Source: Capronia americana | Taxonomy: Eukaryota; Ascomycota; Eurotiomycetes; Chaetothyriales; Herpotrichiellaceae | Length of the DNA: 64,000 nucleotides | Assembly (NCBI GenBank): GCA_016110215.1 | Contig: JADWQD010000010.1 | Span: 868,001 to 932,000 of the forward strand | Direction of reading: 5' to 3' | In this document: one piece after another, positions 46,684 to 59,256 of the stretch | Layout of the letters: each line of letters begins with the position of its first letter | Position numbering within the stretch: position 1 is the stretch's first letter | The notes under the pieces: generated by a model | Databases searched by the model: none | The model's input: the letters and a program-made list of their open reading frames with translations, nothing else | Told to the model about the DNA's origin: nothing | Translations under genes and position numbers: made by a program

Positions 46684-47542
46684 ACGAGCGCAGGAGGAGC
46701 AGAAAAGGGGGGTGTAGCATTCAACCGGCCCAGCTCCATGCAGCTGGAGCAGCATCGGAACCGCGCACCTGTATATTCCCATCGACCCTCCTCTTGCTGT
46801 GCTGTTTCCCTCTCCAAGACTCCTTTGCAACCATTCACCCTGATAAGCATAATCCAGACGCAGTCCGTCGATAGACCAAAGCACAGCCGGACCCAGTAAC
46901 AAGCGCAAGCAGATGGTGATTACGCGATGATAAAACCAAAGCCCCGATTGTCGCCTTGGACCAAACACTCGACCCCCCAGCGAACCCGACTCTTTTGGAA
47001 AGGCGACCCTCGCAGCTTTCAGCATCCACACCGATGGACAAACGCAAATGAGGTTGCTTCCCTTCCAACAACGCCATTGCTTCCACAAAGGCCATGTCAC
47101 GTTGCCTGGGACAGTAGCCACAGCCGAAGAGCAGCGATAGCCACGGGGCTTCTCGCAGACTCCTGTTAACCGCCCAGGTCGAATATACCCTCCTGTTGCG
47201 TGAATGCCACCTGTTTTCTCCAGGCTGTTGACCTGGCCTCCAGGACTGGATACTCCGTCACCCCACGTCCTTCACTTTTGTACCCAAGGATCCCTGGACT
47301 CTCCTCGTCACCCTGCAGATGTTGCTGAAACGCCGACAAGAACCACACGAACGAAAGAAATCGCTGCAGAACAATCCCCTTCCCTGAACACGCTATGTGA
47401 AAGTATCATCACAGACACCAACACATGCATAACGAACAACCCCACCTATGCAGTGCCCTGTACACCGAAGATATGCTGGAAAAGCAACACAACTCCGCGC
47501 ATACAAAACTGGTCATGTCCAGGTCATGTCCTCATAAGTCAT
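46684..47542. other. Convergent 3' intergenic region
   Basis: About 0.86 kb between convergent stop codons. Nothing recognised. Confidence 0.5.
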
Positions 47543-48865
47543 TCAACCCCAGACCGAGGTTGTGCCAATTTTGGTGGAACCCCAAACACCACTCCCGGTG
47601 CGCCAAGTGCTCATCCCGGTATTCGAGGACTCCTTCTGATTATTCACGTTTGAGTTCGATGAACCCGCTCGGTCAGCGTTCTGCTCGTTCGGCCCAAAGC
47701 TGTACCCCAGTGAAGAAGGCAGAGGTGACGTGGTCCGTTTGTTGATTGTTTGATTTGGAGCCTGCTGGGCATTGGGACGGCTGCCGATGGGTCCCATTCC
47801 GCCTGCGCCCATTCCGCCTGCGATCGGCGCCGTTGTCGATTTGGAGATCTGTCGGGAGTGAGACGACTCCTCCCCCGTCGGGGACGTCGATGCCTTTCCA
47901 GAAGCTGCACCATCGAATGTACCGAATCCTGGTGCTTGTGCAGATGGCGAGGTCACTTTGTCGCCAAGGGAAGCTTCTTGACCGGAAGCTGCGTTGCCTT
48001 CACTCTGGGGGCTGAAGGGATCAGCGCCTCGGGGAGAAGGACCGCGAGGAGCTCCCGGCACACCGCTGGACCCCGGCCCGGCCTGGTCTCGATTGACATC
48101 CTCCTGAGAAAACGGCACTTGTCCGACGAAGGCGGCAGGGTCGCCGCCATACAAGGCGCGATGCTGACGAGCAATCAGGTCGCGACGACCCTCTTCGCTG
48201 AGAGTGCTGGGACTCATAGAACGATCGGACTTGTTCGATGACATATCCGCCAGCACACTTCGATTATACTGCTGTTCTTGATGGTAGTTGCGAAGTTCTC
48301 GCTCCCGCTGGGCTGCCATTCTCCTTTTGGCCTGCAACATCTGATCGGCATCTCCTTGCCGCCCATGCCTCTGGGAGGCATAGAAGCTCTGGAGATTCGC
48401 GGCTGGATGCGGTCGTGAAGGGTCGAAGTCGCTTACTGCATGACGGCCGCTATGCGATCTGGGCCCTAGACGCCATCAGTCCCTGGTTTTCTTTTTCCAG
48501 TGCCAGATTCAAATAAGGCTTACCAAAGTCTGCTCCGGGGCGCATTGCGCCCATCGGACGTGGTCCACCAGCATAAAATTTGCCACTCTTGATGAGGTTA
48601 TCCATGGCTCGATCGACCTCTGCGGTACAGTCAATATTTGCGTTTCCACTGCCTTGTGGCCAAACGCACCTTCAAATTGGGTGGCAAAGGCGATGCCGTC
48701 CTCCCGCTGGGAAGTAGAACTCGCGCCTGTATATAGCATCAGCATCAGTGAAAGGATGCGTCGGACGATATGTTGCGCACCTGATCTTGATGGGGGAGGC
48801 GGCTGCTCCCATGATGGCTGCCGGCCCGGTTGTTGCCATCCTTGAGGCTCGTATTGAAATGACAT
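47543..48865 (-). CDS. Fungal protein of unknown function, Gly/Ser/Pro-rich
   Basis: Four exons: 48865-48781, 48726-48670, 48619-48524, 48465-47543, giving 386 residues. The frame is kept through three short introns. The N terminus (MSFQYEPQGWQQPGRQPSW) leads into an ordered-looking helical block (DGIAFATQFEEVDRAMDNLI, KSGKFYAGGPRP). A basic amphipathic helix (MLQAKRRMAAQRERELRNYH) follows, then SDRSMSPSTLSEEGRRDLIARQHRALYG. The last 200 residues are low-complexity Gly/Ser/Pro/Asn and end in SGVWGSTK...TSVWG. I do not recognise the family. The FATQFEEVDRAMDNLIKSGK block and the multi-exon structure support a real gene, perhaps a scaffold or RNA-associated protein (inference). Confidence 0.75.
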
Positions 48866-51800
48866 ATCTCTCTATGTATCTCTGGGCGCTGCTCACTCAA
48901 AGGCCCTGGATAAGGTGCGCGCCGAGAATATGTGGTCGGCGAGGTCGGTAGGCAACGGCTCGTAGGGTAAAGGCTCGCTGTCAAACAAATGAGTTAACCA
49001 CGCCTCCAACGCAAAGACGATATGAGCGGACGAATGCGACTGGCTAGGATGGTAGAAGAGGAAACGTGCACATTGGATCGAGGGAGGGGTTTAGACAACG
49101 GTGCGTGTCTGGTTCGGTTGCTTTGCCATTCGGTGCGGGCGACGGGTGGGGAGTGCTCTCATTTTTCTTCGCCCATCGGCCATCTGGAGCCAATGGTAAT
49201 GGCGCGATCCGTCCTGTCACTCAACTCGCCCAAGGCTCCACGGCAATGGAACGCGAATTGAAGGAGGTCGTTGACTTACAGTACAAAAAGATCGAGTCCC
49301 AGGGTCCTCGCGGAAGTGCAGGCAGCAGGTGGTACTGCAGGGAGGGGCGTGAAGGGAGCCTGCACACTGCGACGGCAGGCGACACCAAAAAAATACAAGA
49401 AGGAACAATGGGAATCGCAGGCGCGGAGAAGATGGGGAGGGTCAGAAAAATGTTCGGCGAGGAGAACGAGGTTGACGTTAGCACCACTTTTGGCACCCGA
49501 CATCCACGAGGGCGAGAGGGAAATTCGAAGGGCCCTTGTAACCTCGCGCAAGCGAGTCAAAGGCACCCGAAGTGGGAGCGGGTGGCATCCACAAACTGTA
49601 CCACCTGCCCTTGGTGCCTCCCGCTTGAATCGACGGAAAGCCATCAGTCCGGGACTTCGCTTCTCCTCTGTCGGAGCGAGCGACATGGCGTAGCCCTTCA
49701 TGAAATCCTTGTCGTCGCTACGGAGAATTCTCTATGCAAAAGTCGGCACGACAGCAGCAGCATTGACAAATGGTAAACGGCTGGGTGAGGTGGTTTTCAC
49801 GACCAGTGCTTCGTGCTGAGGAGAAAACTGCTGAGCGACTGTCAGGGCATTGGTCGAGACAACAGCGTAGGCGGGTCATTCCTATCCATCACTATGCACA
49901 AGCTAACGATGACTGGCTTAAGTAGCTGGGTAAGCGGCAACACTAAGGGCAAACTCCCTCAGAGTCAACGTCTGAGATTGAAAGAAACCTGACTGGTGAC
50001 TAGTGAGTGTGTTTTCTACACCTACAGCGGTGCATTGAGATCATTTGCTTCCAGAAGAATCTGATAAGGAAAAGAAGTCGAAGTCGAAGCCTGTCCAGGT
50101 TCCTCCTTGGCCCAGCTGGCGACGCCAGCATCGTGGTTATTTCGGTACCAGCCCGGCCCAGCAAACTACGAAGCAAATTGTCTCGCCGTGGTGGAGCCAA
50201 GAGGATGCCGGTAAATTATTTCGCATGGTCAGGTGGGGGATTAAAAGCATGTCTCTGTGTACACAGTACGAGCGCGTACCTCTGTTTTCCTTTCAAATTG
50301 AACAACCTAAATGCCCTTCTGCTCCACAAGTCCATGCGAAGAACCTGAAGTGTTAGAGGCTCACAGCTTTTGGGACGAGAAGCGTCTGTCGCCACGCTGG
50401 AACCACCAGGAGCAGAAGGACTATGTACGAACCACCAGGATGTGGGATTGCTACCCCTCAATCACCTCTGCATGAACGGCTCAACGCCTGCATGTTGTGC
50501 ATCTCCCAATCCGAACGATCCGCCTGTTATGGAGGCTACTGTTCATGGGTTACGTAGTCCGAGGCAGCTTCTCGTTCTTCCCTTCGCCCTTAGTCTCATG
50601 GGCTGTTCTCATCGGTTCAGACTTCCTGCAGGCAAAGGATCTAAGTACTCTGGATTTGGTATAACAGCTCCATATACCCCGTGTGTCGTAATGCAAACCA
50701 ACACTCATCGTGCTGGCCATGAGGTCGGTCAGAGTGGGGCTTACACGAAGTCTTTCTGTAGACAGAAGTGGTTTCCCCGGAATTTGCATACTGACTCGCT
50801 GGAAGCTCCTGGAGAGCGGACTCATATTCGACATTCTAAAGGCGGCAACCAGCGCACACTGCAGCAGACCCTTCGCTTTATTAGCCGGGGCCTGTAGTAG
50901 AAGAATGAAATGCAGCCGTCTCCAAGCGTGAGCAATTTCATCGAAGACATCCCAAGAAGATGGATGACCGGTGTCCCTGGCCGTGATTTGGTCCAGTTTG
51001 TGATTTCTGCAAGTCCTCCAATCTCAGATCGTTCCACCAAGTGATCACTGGACTTCGGGCCATTAGGGACCACCGGGCACATCAGTATCAGATCAGCCCA
51101 GCTTGAAGCGGAGGCTGTGAAGTTATGAGGCTGCCCTTTTTACCACCTGAATCACAGCCCAAAAGTCACGGTGCGGCAAGGGTGAGATATGCTTGGGGAT
51201 GCTCGTAAGCGCCCCGGCAGAGTTGGATCTGGGATTGTGCTATGCTCTCAAACGACAATTGGCTGTTTTCGCCACAGGAAATCTGCTGATTTTCGCTTCA
51301 CACCCCATGTCATCTGGACGTTTAGATCGTGACGACAAAAAAAGCAATCAGGAGTAGCATTGCTTCAGACCGTTTTCACAGAGGAAAGGATTTGCCGTTT
51401 TCATAAGTCGTAACCTCAGACTCGGTGCAATTGACTCGTTGGAGCCCGCTCAATAGACGTCAACCTGATGTAGCAACCAAGTTAGAGTGTCACCGAAACT
51501 GCTGCAAGAATAAGGGTGAAGTGAATCGCGACTGTGAGAGAACCATGTCACTCTCCAGTGACGTTTAGAGGCATCATACGAGGATAGTTCCAGGGATCAT
51601 TGGCTAGTTGAGTCAGCCCAGATTGCGGAGGACACCGGCCGGGCTATATATGGAAACGTGCAACAGAGGGTGTGGTCAGAATCTTAGGAAGGCTTTCGGC
51701 TCACAAATACCTCCTCATAAAGGATTCGATCTCTCAGCTTGCCAAAGGCTGAGCGGGCTGACTCAATCATACGGTCCAGTGGTCTATTCACGAGGGCACC

Positions 51801-53385
51801 GCGCAAAGCTGTGTACATAACAAGCAAGAAGCAGCGAGGCGATCTAACCCCTCAGGCGGCAGCTCGTTCACGTTGTGGCTTCAAGGCTTGGTCGCGTCAT
51901 GTTTAGGTTGTCCCGGCGTGTGCTTTGATCATTCTGTGCCCATGCCGGAGAAGAGCACGGACTGCCTTGGAGTACCTGTGCCGAAGGGCAAACACGATGT
52001 TTCTCGAGACGCGACGCGCTAGTTCCAATCTGAGAAGTGCGAGGCAGACGACTGTGTAGTGGGAAAACACGGTGAAAGATCAAGGGACGACACTGCCTGC
52101 AAGGCCATCAGCGCGAATGACCCTCGCCCTCAAAGAACGGACAAGCAATGTTTAGAATAGGTCGAGTTCAATAGGAAGTCATCGGCGTATGCACGGCAGG
52201 ACAGCCAGGCACTGCCTTGCCATGCTGTGTAACGTAACCAACTTACACCTGTAAGGTCTCGCTCTGCGCTGAATGATGGTTCCGAAGCCTGGTAGGGAAC
52301 ACCCGAGCGCGCCTTGGTCGCGAAGCTGAAGGTGAGGCCAGCTCCGGGAATGGCAAGTGTTCTGGGTGAAGGTCAGTCTGTCCCTCGTGGCAACTACTGT
52401 AGATTGCTTGCTTCATGGAACAACCGGTGCAAACTGCAGCCGTTCACCTAAAAGGGGAAGACATTGAGTACTACTCTTGTATGGATCTCCTTTCTTTATT
52501 GAAAAGACTGCCAGAGCGCTCCCTAAACTTAACGGCTTGGCACTAAAATAACCGTTCCAGGGTCTGTCAACTCGAGGACAATTCCCTTTGGGGCGATCCA
52601 CAGGCGGCCATCCCGCTAACCACGGGCGTTGACTCTCGGAGGCCCTCCAGTGCTCCGTACAACGCAGCGCAACGCACCGCAGCAGCAGCCAGGAACGAGC
52701 AACAAGCGAGCATCATCTCGTTACAGAACTGCACTGCATCCTCGACCACTTTCACCTCTCATCTACCTACCTCCTCACCACCTACTCCTGGACCAATCCT
52801 CGTGCAAACCTGAGCATTTCTTCCTCCCGACACGCGCCTAGCAGTCCTATTCTACTCTGCTCGCATTCTCAACCCTGTATATCGCCAGTACTCCCTCTTC
52901 GAAGAAACGCAACCCCGACAGCCTCAAGGCGACCATACCACCGTCCAACCGCGAAGTCCCTGCAATTGCCCCTGCAAAACAAGTCCTACATCTTTGCTAA
53001 AGACAAACAACCTCACACCCTGCAAGACTTTCGCCCATTGAGCACCATCCCCTGTCGCCGCCCTCGACGGGCTTACTCAGATAAGTACATCCGAACTTCA
53101 CAAGGTTCCTGCTCGGGGAAGCGGGAGTCTTCCTGGAGACATCTGGCTACGCCGTCTGTCGTTTTTCCAACTTTCCTGGGTGTGATAGTGGCCGTCACTA
53201 TCAAACCTCACGTCTAGCGTCTTGCCAACCGACCTCGATCCATCCGTGATCCCCCCAAAACCGCGACCGGGCTCTTGCCCTCTGCAAAATATACTCGAAG
53301 GAGGAAATTTTTACACGCCGTATTCTGGTGGACTGGGTCTCACTAGTCGAGTTCCTCTGAGATCTTGTCACGGCTCGACGGTCAT
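48866..53385. other. Gene-poor 4.5-kb divergent interval
   Basis: The longest interval in the window without a supportable gene. Frames of 100-236 codons exist (for example 49066-49776 and 50370-50897, plus), but none has an ATG-led, motif-bearing or splice-consistent structure. The final 750 bases before 53386 are pyrimidine-rich and resemble a long 5' leader of the nucleotidyltransferase gene. Confidence 0.45.
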
Positions 53386-56300
53386 ATGAGTTACGGCGCG
53401 CCGGAAGATGATGGGAACTCTGCACCAATCCAGATGACCGCGCCATCTACGAAGGCGTTCCAATCTAACATGCAAGCGGACGCCAGTCGCAGTCCTCCTT
53501 CTTCTAGTGGAAGGAGGACCCACGTCTCCTCACAATCCAAATCCATGCCGTCTACTCCCTTCCAACGTCCCGAATCCAGAGCCACTCCTTCTCCAGAGCC
53601 CCCGACCAAAAATGGCTCACCTCTCTCACTGCCCTCTGACAAGAGCCATACGCCTCCCGCAGGCCGGAAACAGTATGGAGGGTGCAAGTATGAAACCGGG
53701 ATGCAAAGAGCCCGGCGACGTGTTCCTTACTCGTTGGGATCGGATCCATTGGAGAAAGTGAAATCGGAGTTGAAAGTCAGATTGACACGCGAAGAGGACG
53801 AGAGACTGACGCAGGACGTGCAAAAGCTCTACGAGGAGTTACAACCCACTGCGGAAAGCGAAGAGAGACGGTCCAGGTTTATCGAAAAACTCGACAAAAT
53901 CCTCCGCGAAAGGTGGCCTGCATCGTCGACCAAGGTCAATGTGTTTGGCTCCACCGGGAACAGTCTGGGGACAGCTGATTCGGATGTCGATATTTGCATC
54001 ACGACAGATTGCAAAGAGATGGAGCGAGTTTGCAATATTGCAGAACTACTCGCCAGCCACGGAATGGAAAGAGTAGTATGCGTCTCTTCCGCCAAGGTGC
54101 CCATTGTCAAGATCTGGGATCCTGAATTGCAAGTCGCTTGTGATATCAACGTCAACAATCCGCTGGCTTTAGAGAACACACAAATGGTGCGCACGTACGT
54201 GAGTATCGACAGTCGGGTAAGACCCTTGGCCATGATCATCAAGTATTGGGCAAAAAGAAGGATCTTGAACGACGCTGGTATGTCATCCTTGGCTTTCTTT
54301 CCCGCTGTTGATACTAATATTCCCAAGCTCTTGGGGGCACGCTTAGCTCCTACACATGGATATGCCTTGCCTTGAATTTCCTGCAAACGAGAGACCCTCC
54401 CATCTTGCCTACTTTACAGCAACAGCCTAACTTGCAACCGAAAGAAGTGGCGGGCGTGAATGTGTCCTTTGACCGCGACGTCGAGGCTTACAAGGACTAC
54501 GGCCGCCGGAACAAATCTTCTCTAGGAGAACTTCTGTTTCATTTCTTCCGCTACTACGGACACGAACTCGACTTCGAGCACAACGTCGTCTCGGTCAGGC
54601 TGGGCCGCTGTCTTTCAAAGGTTGAGAAGGCGTGGCATCTGCTGCAGGACAATCGTCTCTGTGTCGAAGAGCCTTTCAATCTGTCAAGGAACTTGGCCAA
54701 TACGGCGGACGACACGTCGATGCGAGGCATCCATCTAGAGCTGCGGCGGGCTTTTGACTTGATCGGTGACGGGAAACTCCTGAAGTGCTGCGAGCAATTT
54801 GTCTATCCGCCAGACGAAATCAAACCTTCGGAGATGTTCGTTCCACCCTCAGCACGCCCGGTGATCGCCCAATTTCCAACGCAGCCGTCGCGTGGAAGGG
54901 GAAATGGAGCGCGTGGTGCTAGGAGTGCGACTTCGTTGGGCAGGGGTTCGGACGGACGCCGATCATCAAACCCCTCGGTCCGCAACACAAATTACGTGCG
55001 CAATCTTCCGTATTCGATGATGACACAAGAGCAGCAACTTCAGCAGCAGCACCAGCAGCACCTGCTGCACGATCAGCTGTTCCAGCAGTACCGATACCTA
55101 CAGATGCAGGAACAGGAACTCAGAATGCAACTATATCAACAGAGTCTGCAGCAGAGGGGCTTGATGGCGACGTACGGTCAACAAACATACACCCAATATA
55201 CCTCCCAGGACGAAGGCGACATGAATGGCATTGGTCGAGCCCCACTGTCGGCACCATTGTATCAGAACGGCTTCCCTCGATCACCCTACCTTTCACCAAG
55301 TCAACTCGGTCAAGGCGTGTCCACGAATCCTCCGTCGCCGAGGTTGAATCCAGGCCTTCCGGATATGCGCAGATATTCACGGCGCACCTCTGTAACACAG
55401 TCATCCCTGGGGGGATCGCTGCGGGCGCAGTCGCAACCCGCAAGAGCAGTTCCTCTCACTACTTTGGGACAAGTACATCGGCCCGACCTTGCCAGTCTGC
55501 AGGACGCTTCCATGGCTCGTAGGTCTTCGGCATCATCAACGTCTCAGGCGGAAGCGTACGCCGGTTCTGTTGAGAACGGCTACGGTATTGTCAACTCGCT
55601 GTACGATCCGGCGCGCAGACCGGCTGAGTATGTGGGATACTACGTCGGTCAATCGCCGTCATTATCCGCTTATACTCACAGTACCGCCATCTCTCCGGTA
55701 CCGTCGCACGTTGGCCTTGCCATCCAAAATGGCGGCCTGTCTCCACGACTCGCGCCAGCCTCCACTCGGCCCTCGGGAGTGGTGCATACGCCGCCCCTGC
55801 AAACGGCTGTTCCCGCCGAACCGCGATCAGAGACCGATACGGCGTCGAGGCAATCCGAGAGGGTCGATAGCCAGGCTGAAGGACCCAAGTCTAGATCAGG
55901 GCCATTGATCGTAGATGGCTCAATCAACTCTCCGCGGCGAACGCGTACAGCCCTGTCGCTCAACGATCCAGAGGATAACATTAACTTCAGTGGGTCGACC
56001 TCAGAGGACATGGCATTTGACACACCCTCAAGCTCGGATGAACAATCCCAAGACGCGTTCGAAAGTGTCCCTCACGGCCGGGGCTCGCCGATCAGTGCCA
56101 ACGGCTTACGGAAGCAGGCCCTTCCCAATGGTAGTCCGGAATATGTGAATGGACACTTACCACTCAGAGCCTCATCAGTGCAGTCATCACACAACGGAGC
56201 CGTCAGGCCAGCGGAGCCAGCGAGGTCGACGGGTCTGGCTGCAATGAAGAGAGCCGGTGGAGGAGCGTGGCCTATTGACAGACAACTGTCTTCGGTGGAG

Positions 56301-56639
56301 GAGGTTCGCACGCCTACGCCGAGGGTTGAGACGCCCACATGTGGAGGTTCCTCAGACCAGGATGACCCCATGCCTAGGGGTGTGACTGGGGTGAACAGCC
56401 AAGGGTATGGTTTTGAGAACCCACTTACGTCACGGACCAATGGAATAGGCGGAATTGCCAGTGCCTCCACACAAGGCGCCGGTTCAGCTCTCGGTGCTGG
56501 TGGGAGCAGCGGCTGGCAAATGCCGAAGAAAAAGAAGAGCAAGAGGAAGACGGTCAAATCGGAAAACGATGCGCAGAAGGTGAATCTCTCCAGCGGAGAC
56601 ACGCTGCCTGCCGACGACTTCCTCCGAAAAGGCGGTTAG
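53386..56639 (+). CDS. Cid1/CutA-type terminal RNA nucleotidyltransferase (non-canonical poly(A)/poly(U) polymerase)
   Basis: Two exons, 53386-54277 and 54328-56639 (50-base intron), giving 1067 residues. After a Ser/Pro-rich N terminus comes the polymerase-beta-type core. FGSTGNSLGTADSDVDICIT carries the GS motif at about 187 and the metal-binding Asp199/Asp201. The third catalytic Asp lies in ACDINVNNPLA (about 253). ILNDA is joined by the splice to LGGTLSSYTWICLALNFLQ. The PAP-associated domain follows (SLGELLFHFFRYYGHELDF). Beyond about residue 480 the chain is Gln-rich and then Ser/Pro-rich, ending in a lysine-rich MPKKKKSKRKTVKSE patch that could bind RNA or act as an NLS. By family it adds untemplated nucleotides to RNA 3' ends; in Aspergillus, CutA tags mRNAs for decapping. 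A or U/C preference is not readable here. Confidence 0.92.
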
Positions 56640-57768
56640 GCACTCCTTTGGAGACTTGCATGACCAGCAGCGTCTCAGGCGTATCCAGGTTGCGACACTG
56701 CGGCCCGCCATCCCAATCTTGGATCGTTTGGCAGTTGAGGCATCGAGACGGACCGGACGTGACGCAAAGCAGCATTTTGATATCAACAGCAGCACACATC
56801 TAGTCGCTACATGTATTTTTGGGTTATGCATGGACCAAAATTGTTGGCGTTTTGTCGATCTAACAGGAGCAGCAACCCCGATTGGGATGCAACGAATGAG
56901 GTGGCAGTGGCGTTCTTCAGTACCGGTGGCAAGATTTCACATACCCCGACAGTTGGTGGGCATTCACACATATACGGCTCGGTAAAAGCGAATATCCGAC
57001 CATTCGAGGAGTCCAAGGGGCTCGACGCCGCTTCGACTAGAGAGATTACGGCCTCGAAAGAAAGTCGGATTTTATGACTTGGCAGAGGCGGCCTCTGGAC
57101 GATGATGAGATGGCATTGGGAACGGATGCATTGAGACAAGCCAGCCATTGATACCTTTTTTTTTTCTTTGCTGATTGCAAGCTGTACGAAACAAAAAGAG
57201 CGCCACAGGGGCCAAAAAGTGGGCACAGGCTTGACTGCCAGGTGCCCGCACCAAATCACCAAAAAAGAGAGTGGGAAGAGTTTCGCAATCCTGAAGGGGA
57301 AAGCGGGGAAGGGGACGGACTGTAGATGACTAGAATAGCGAGATTGAATGAAAGGGACTGTGACTATTGTTAAACAAGGTGCCAAGCGGTCAGAAGGACG
57401 AGGCTGAGGCTGAGTCTGGCGAGGCTGAGAATTTCGTACGACTCGGAATAGTGAAAAGAGATCTCGCCGCTTGCTTCTGATTGGACGGTGCCTTGCATGA
57501 ATCGAGTGCCTGGCCTCGACCGCCAATCATGATTCATGATGGGATTTTATTGTCCTCGACGCAATCGAACATGTCGCAGGCGACAAGACTCAATAACGAC
57601 GTGATCTCTCTGGATCCCCCCTTTGTCGTCACGCCACTGCTCACGCCACTCCATCGGTACCACCCAAGCAAGACTCTCGAATTCAAGAGAGCATTCGCCT
57701 TGCCCTCACCCAGCGCCGACTTCATGCGAAGATAACGCGACGCCGTCCTCCGACCTGCGACGCCCGCA
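56640..57768. other. Tandem intergenic region upstream of squalene epoxidase
   Basis: About 1.1 kb. It contains a 10-T run at 57156-57165 and an upstream open frame at 57529-57735 (listed separately). No other gene. Confidence 0.5.
57529..57735 (+). promoter_or_regulatory. Upstream ORF in the squalene epoxidase leader
   Basis: An ATG-led frame of 68 codons ends in TAA 33 bases before the erg1 ATG and is in the same reading frame as erg1. If the transcript starts upstream of 57529 this would reduce or condition erg1 translation. The transcript start is not known, so the call is tentative. Confidence 0.35.
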
Positions 57769-59256
57769 ATGCCTCTCATCCTTGACACGCCTTCGGAGTC
57801 TCCGGTCGACTCGGAGTCCGACCTCCAAGAGGAGCGGAGGCGAGTCCATCATGACGCCGACGTTGTGATTGTGGGAGCAGGAATTCTCGGGTCCGCGCTG
57901 GCGGTGGCGTTGGCGAACCAAGGACGAAGCGTGATACTCCTGGAAAAGTCCCTGAAAGAACCTGATCGCATCGTTGGCGAGTTGCTGCAGCCCGGCGGTG
58001 TGCAGGCGTTGGAGAAACTCGGCTTGCGGCATACCCTCGACGATATCGATGCCATCCCAGTCAAGGGATACACGGTGATATACTATGACGAGCAGGTGCC
58101 GATCCCCTACCCGGCCTTAGCACAGGAGAGGCCAGCGCAAGTCTCGGAAAAGCCGGGGTCCACACAAAGAGCAGAAGGACGGTCGTTCCACCATGGGCGA
58201 TTCGTCTCGCGGCTTCGAGCGGCAGCAATGTCCCATCCCAACATTACGGTCTTCGAAACCGAAGCTAGCTCGCTCATTAAATCCAGCGCCAGCACGGAGA
58301 TTCTGGGAGTCGAATCCGTCACGCACAAGACACAAAAGGACTTTTTCTTTGGTTCGTTGACCGTGGTTTGCGACGGATACGCGTCCAAGTTCCGCAAGTC
58401 ATATATCCAGCACACCCCGCGCGTCAAGTCCAAGTTCTGGGGTCTGGAACTGATCGATTGTCCGCTACCGATCCCGCAGCACGGTACCGTGGTATTAGGC
58501 GACAATGCCCCCGTGTTACTCTATCAGATCGGCACACACGAGACGCGCGCCCTGGTCGACGTTCCCGACGGCTTGTCCACCACGTCAACCGGCAACGGCG
58601 GCGTGAAAGGCCACTTGAAATCCGTCGTCCTGCCGTCCCTCCCAGCCATGGTCCAGCCGTCCTTCCTCGCGGCCCTGGAGAAAGGCACGCTGCGAAGCAT
58701 GCCCAACTCGTTCCTCCCGCCCTCGACGAACATCACCCCCGGGCTCGCGATTCTCGGCGACGCCATGAACATGCGCCACCCCTTGACAGGCGGGGGCATG
58801 ACCGTCGCGCTCTCCGACGTTGTCCTGCTCTCGTCCCTGCTCTCCCCAACCACGGTCCCAGATCTAAGCGATACACCGCTCGTGCTCGCCCAGCTGCGGA
58901 CCTTCCACTGGCGCAGGAAATCCCTCACCTCGGTGATCAACATCCTCGCCCAGGCACTCTACAGTCTCTTTGCCGCCGACGCCTGGCAGCTCAAGTACCT
59001 ACAGAAGGGTTGCTTTCGGTATTTCCAGCGCGGAGGTCGATGCATTGACGACCCGGTGTCGCTCTTGGGAGGCATGTTGCCATCGCCGCTGGTGTTGTTT
59101 TATCACTTTTTTAGCGTCGCCGTGTTGGCGATTTGGGTGCTTGTGGTCGACAACGGGGTCTTACTCCTGCCGTTGTCGATTGTGCAGGGAATCTTGGTCT
59201 TTGCCAAGGCCTGTGAGGTTATATTCCCGTATATTTTCGCCGAGTTGAGGAGTTGA
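57769..59256 (+). CDS. erg1: Squalene epoxidase (squalene monooxygenase)
   Basis: Intronless, 495 residues. A short polar N terminus precedes the FAD-binding Rossmann motif DADVVIVGAGILGSALA (Gly36-x-Gly38-x-x-Gly41) and the EPDRIVGELLQPGGVQALEKLGL block that is specific to squalene epoxidases. Further landmarks are GRSFHHGRFVSRLR, VCDGYASKFRK, and the second FAD motif GLAILGDAMNMRHPLTGGGMTVALSD near residues 325-350. Two hydrophobic segments at the C terminus anchor it in the ER or lipid-droplet membrane. It converts squalene to 2,3-oxidosqualene, the O2- and NADPH-dependent step of ergosterol synthesis and the allylamine (terbinafine) target. The length is normal for filamentous fungi. Confidence 0.97.
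   Translation: MPLILDTPSESPVDSESDLQEERRRVHHDADVVIVGAGILGSALAVALANQGRSVILLEKSLKEPDRIVGELLQPGGVQALEKLGLRHTLDDIDAIPVKGYTVIYYDEQVPIPYPALAQERPAQVSEKPGSTQRAEGRSFHHGRFVSRLRAAAMSHPNITVFETEASSLIKSSASTEILGVESVTHKTQKDFFFGSLTVVCDGYASKFRKSYIQHTPRVKSKFWGLELIDCPLPIPQHGTVVLGDNAPVLLYQIGTHETRALVDVPDGLSTTSTGNGGVKGHLKSVVLPSLPAMVQPSFLAALEKGTLRSMPNSFLPPSTNITPGLAILGDAMNMRHPLTGGGMTVALSDVVLLSSLLSPTTVPDLSDTPLVLAQLRTFHWRRKSLTSVINILAQALYSLFAADAWQLKYLQKGCFRYFQRGGRCIDDPVSLLGGMLPSPLVLFYHFFSVAVLAIWVLVVDNGVLLLPLSIVQGILVFAKACEVIFPYIFAELRS

Noticed and set aside
46540..47121. 193-codon minus-strand open frame
   Set aside because: It overlaps the 3' exon of the Gfo/Idh/MocA gene and has no motifs or splice context.
49066..49776. 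236-codon plus-strand open frame
   Set aside because: It starts with GTG and not ATG, has no recognisable motif, and its composition is unlike that of neighbouring genes. It lies in the 5' flank of the minus-strand gene at 47.5-48.9 kb.
50370..50897. 175-codon plus-strand open frame
   Set aside because: Composition is random-like, with scattered Cys/Pro/His and no helix or family pattern.
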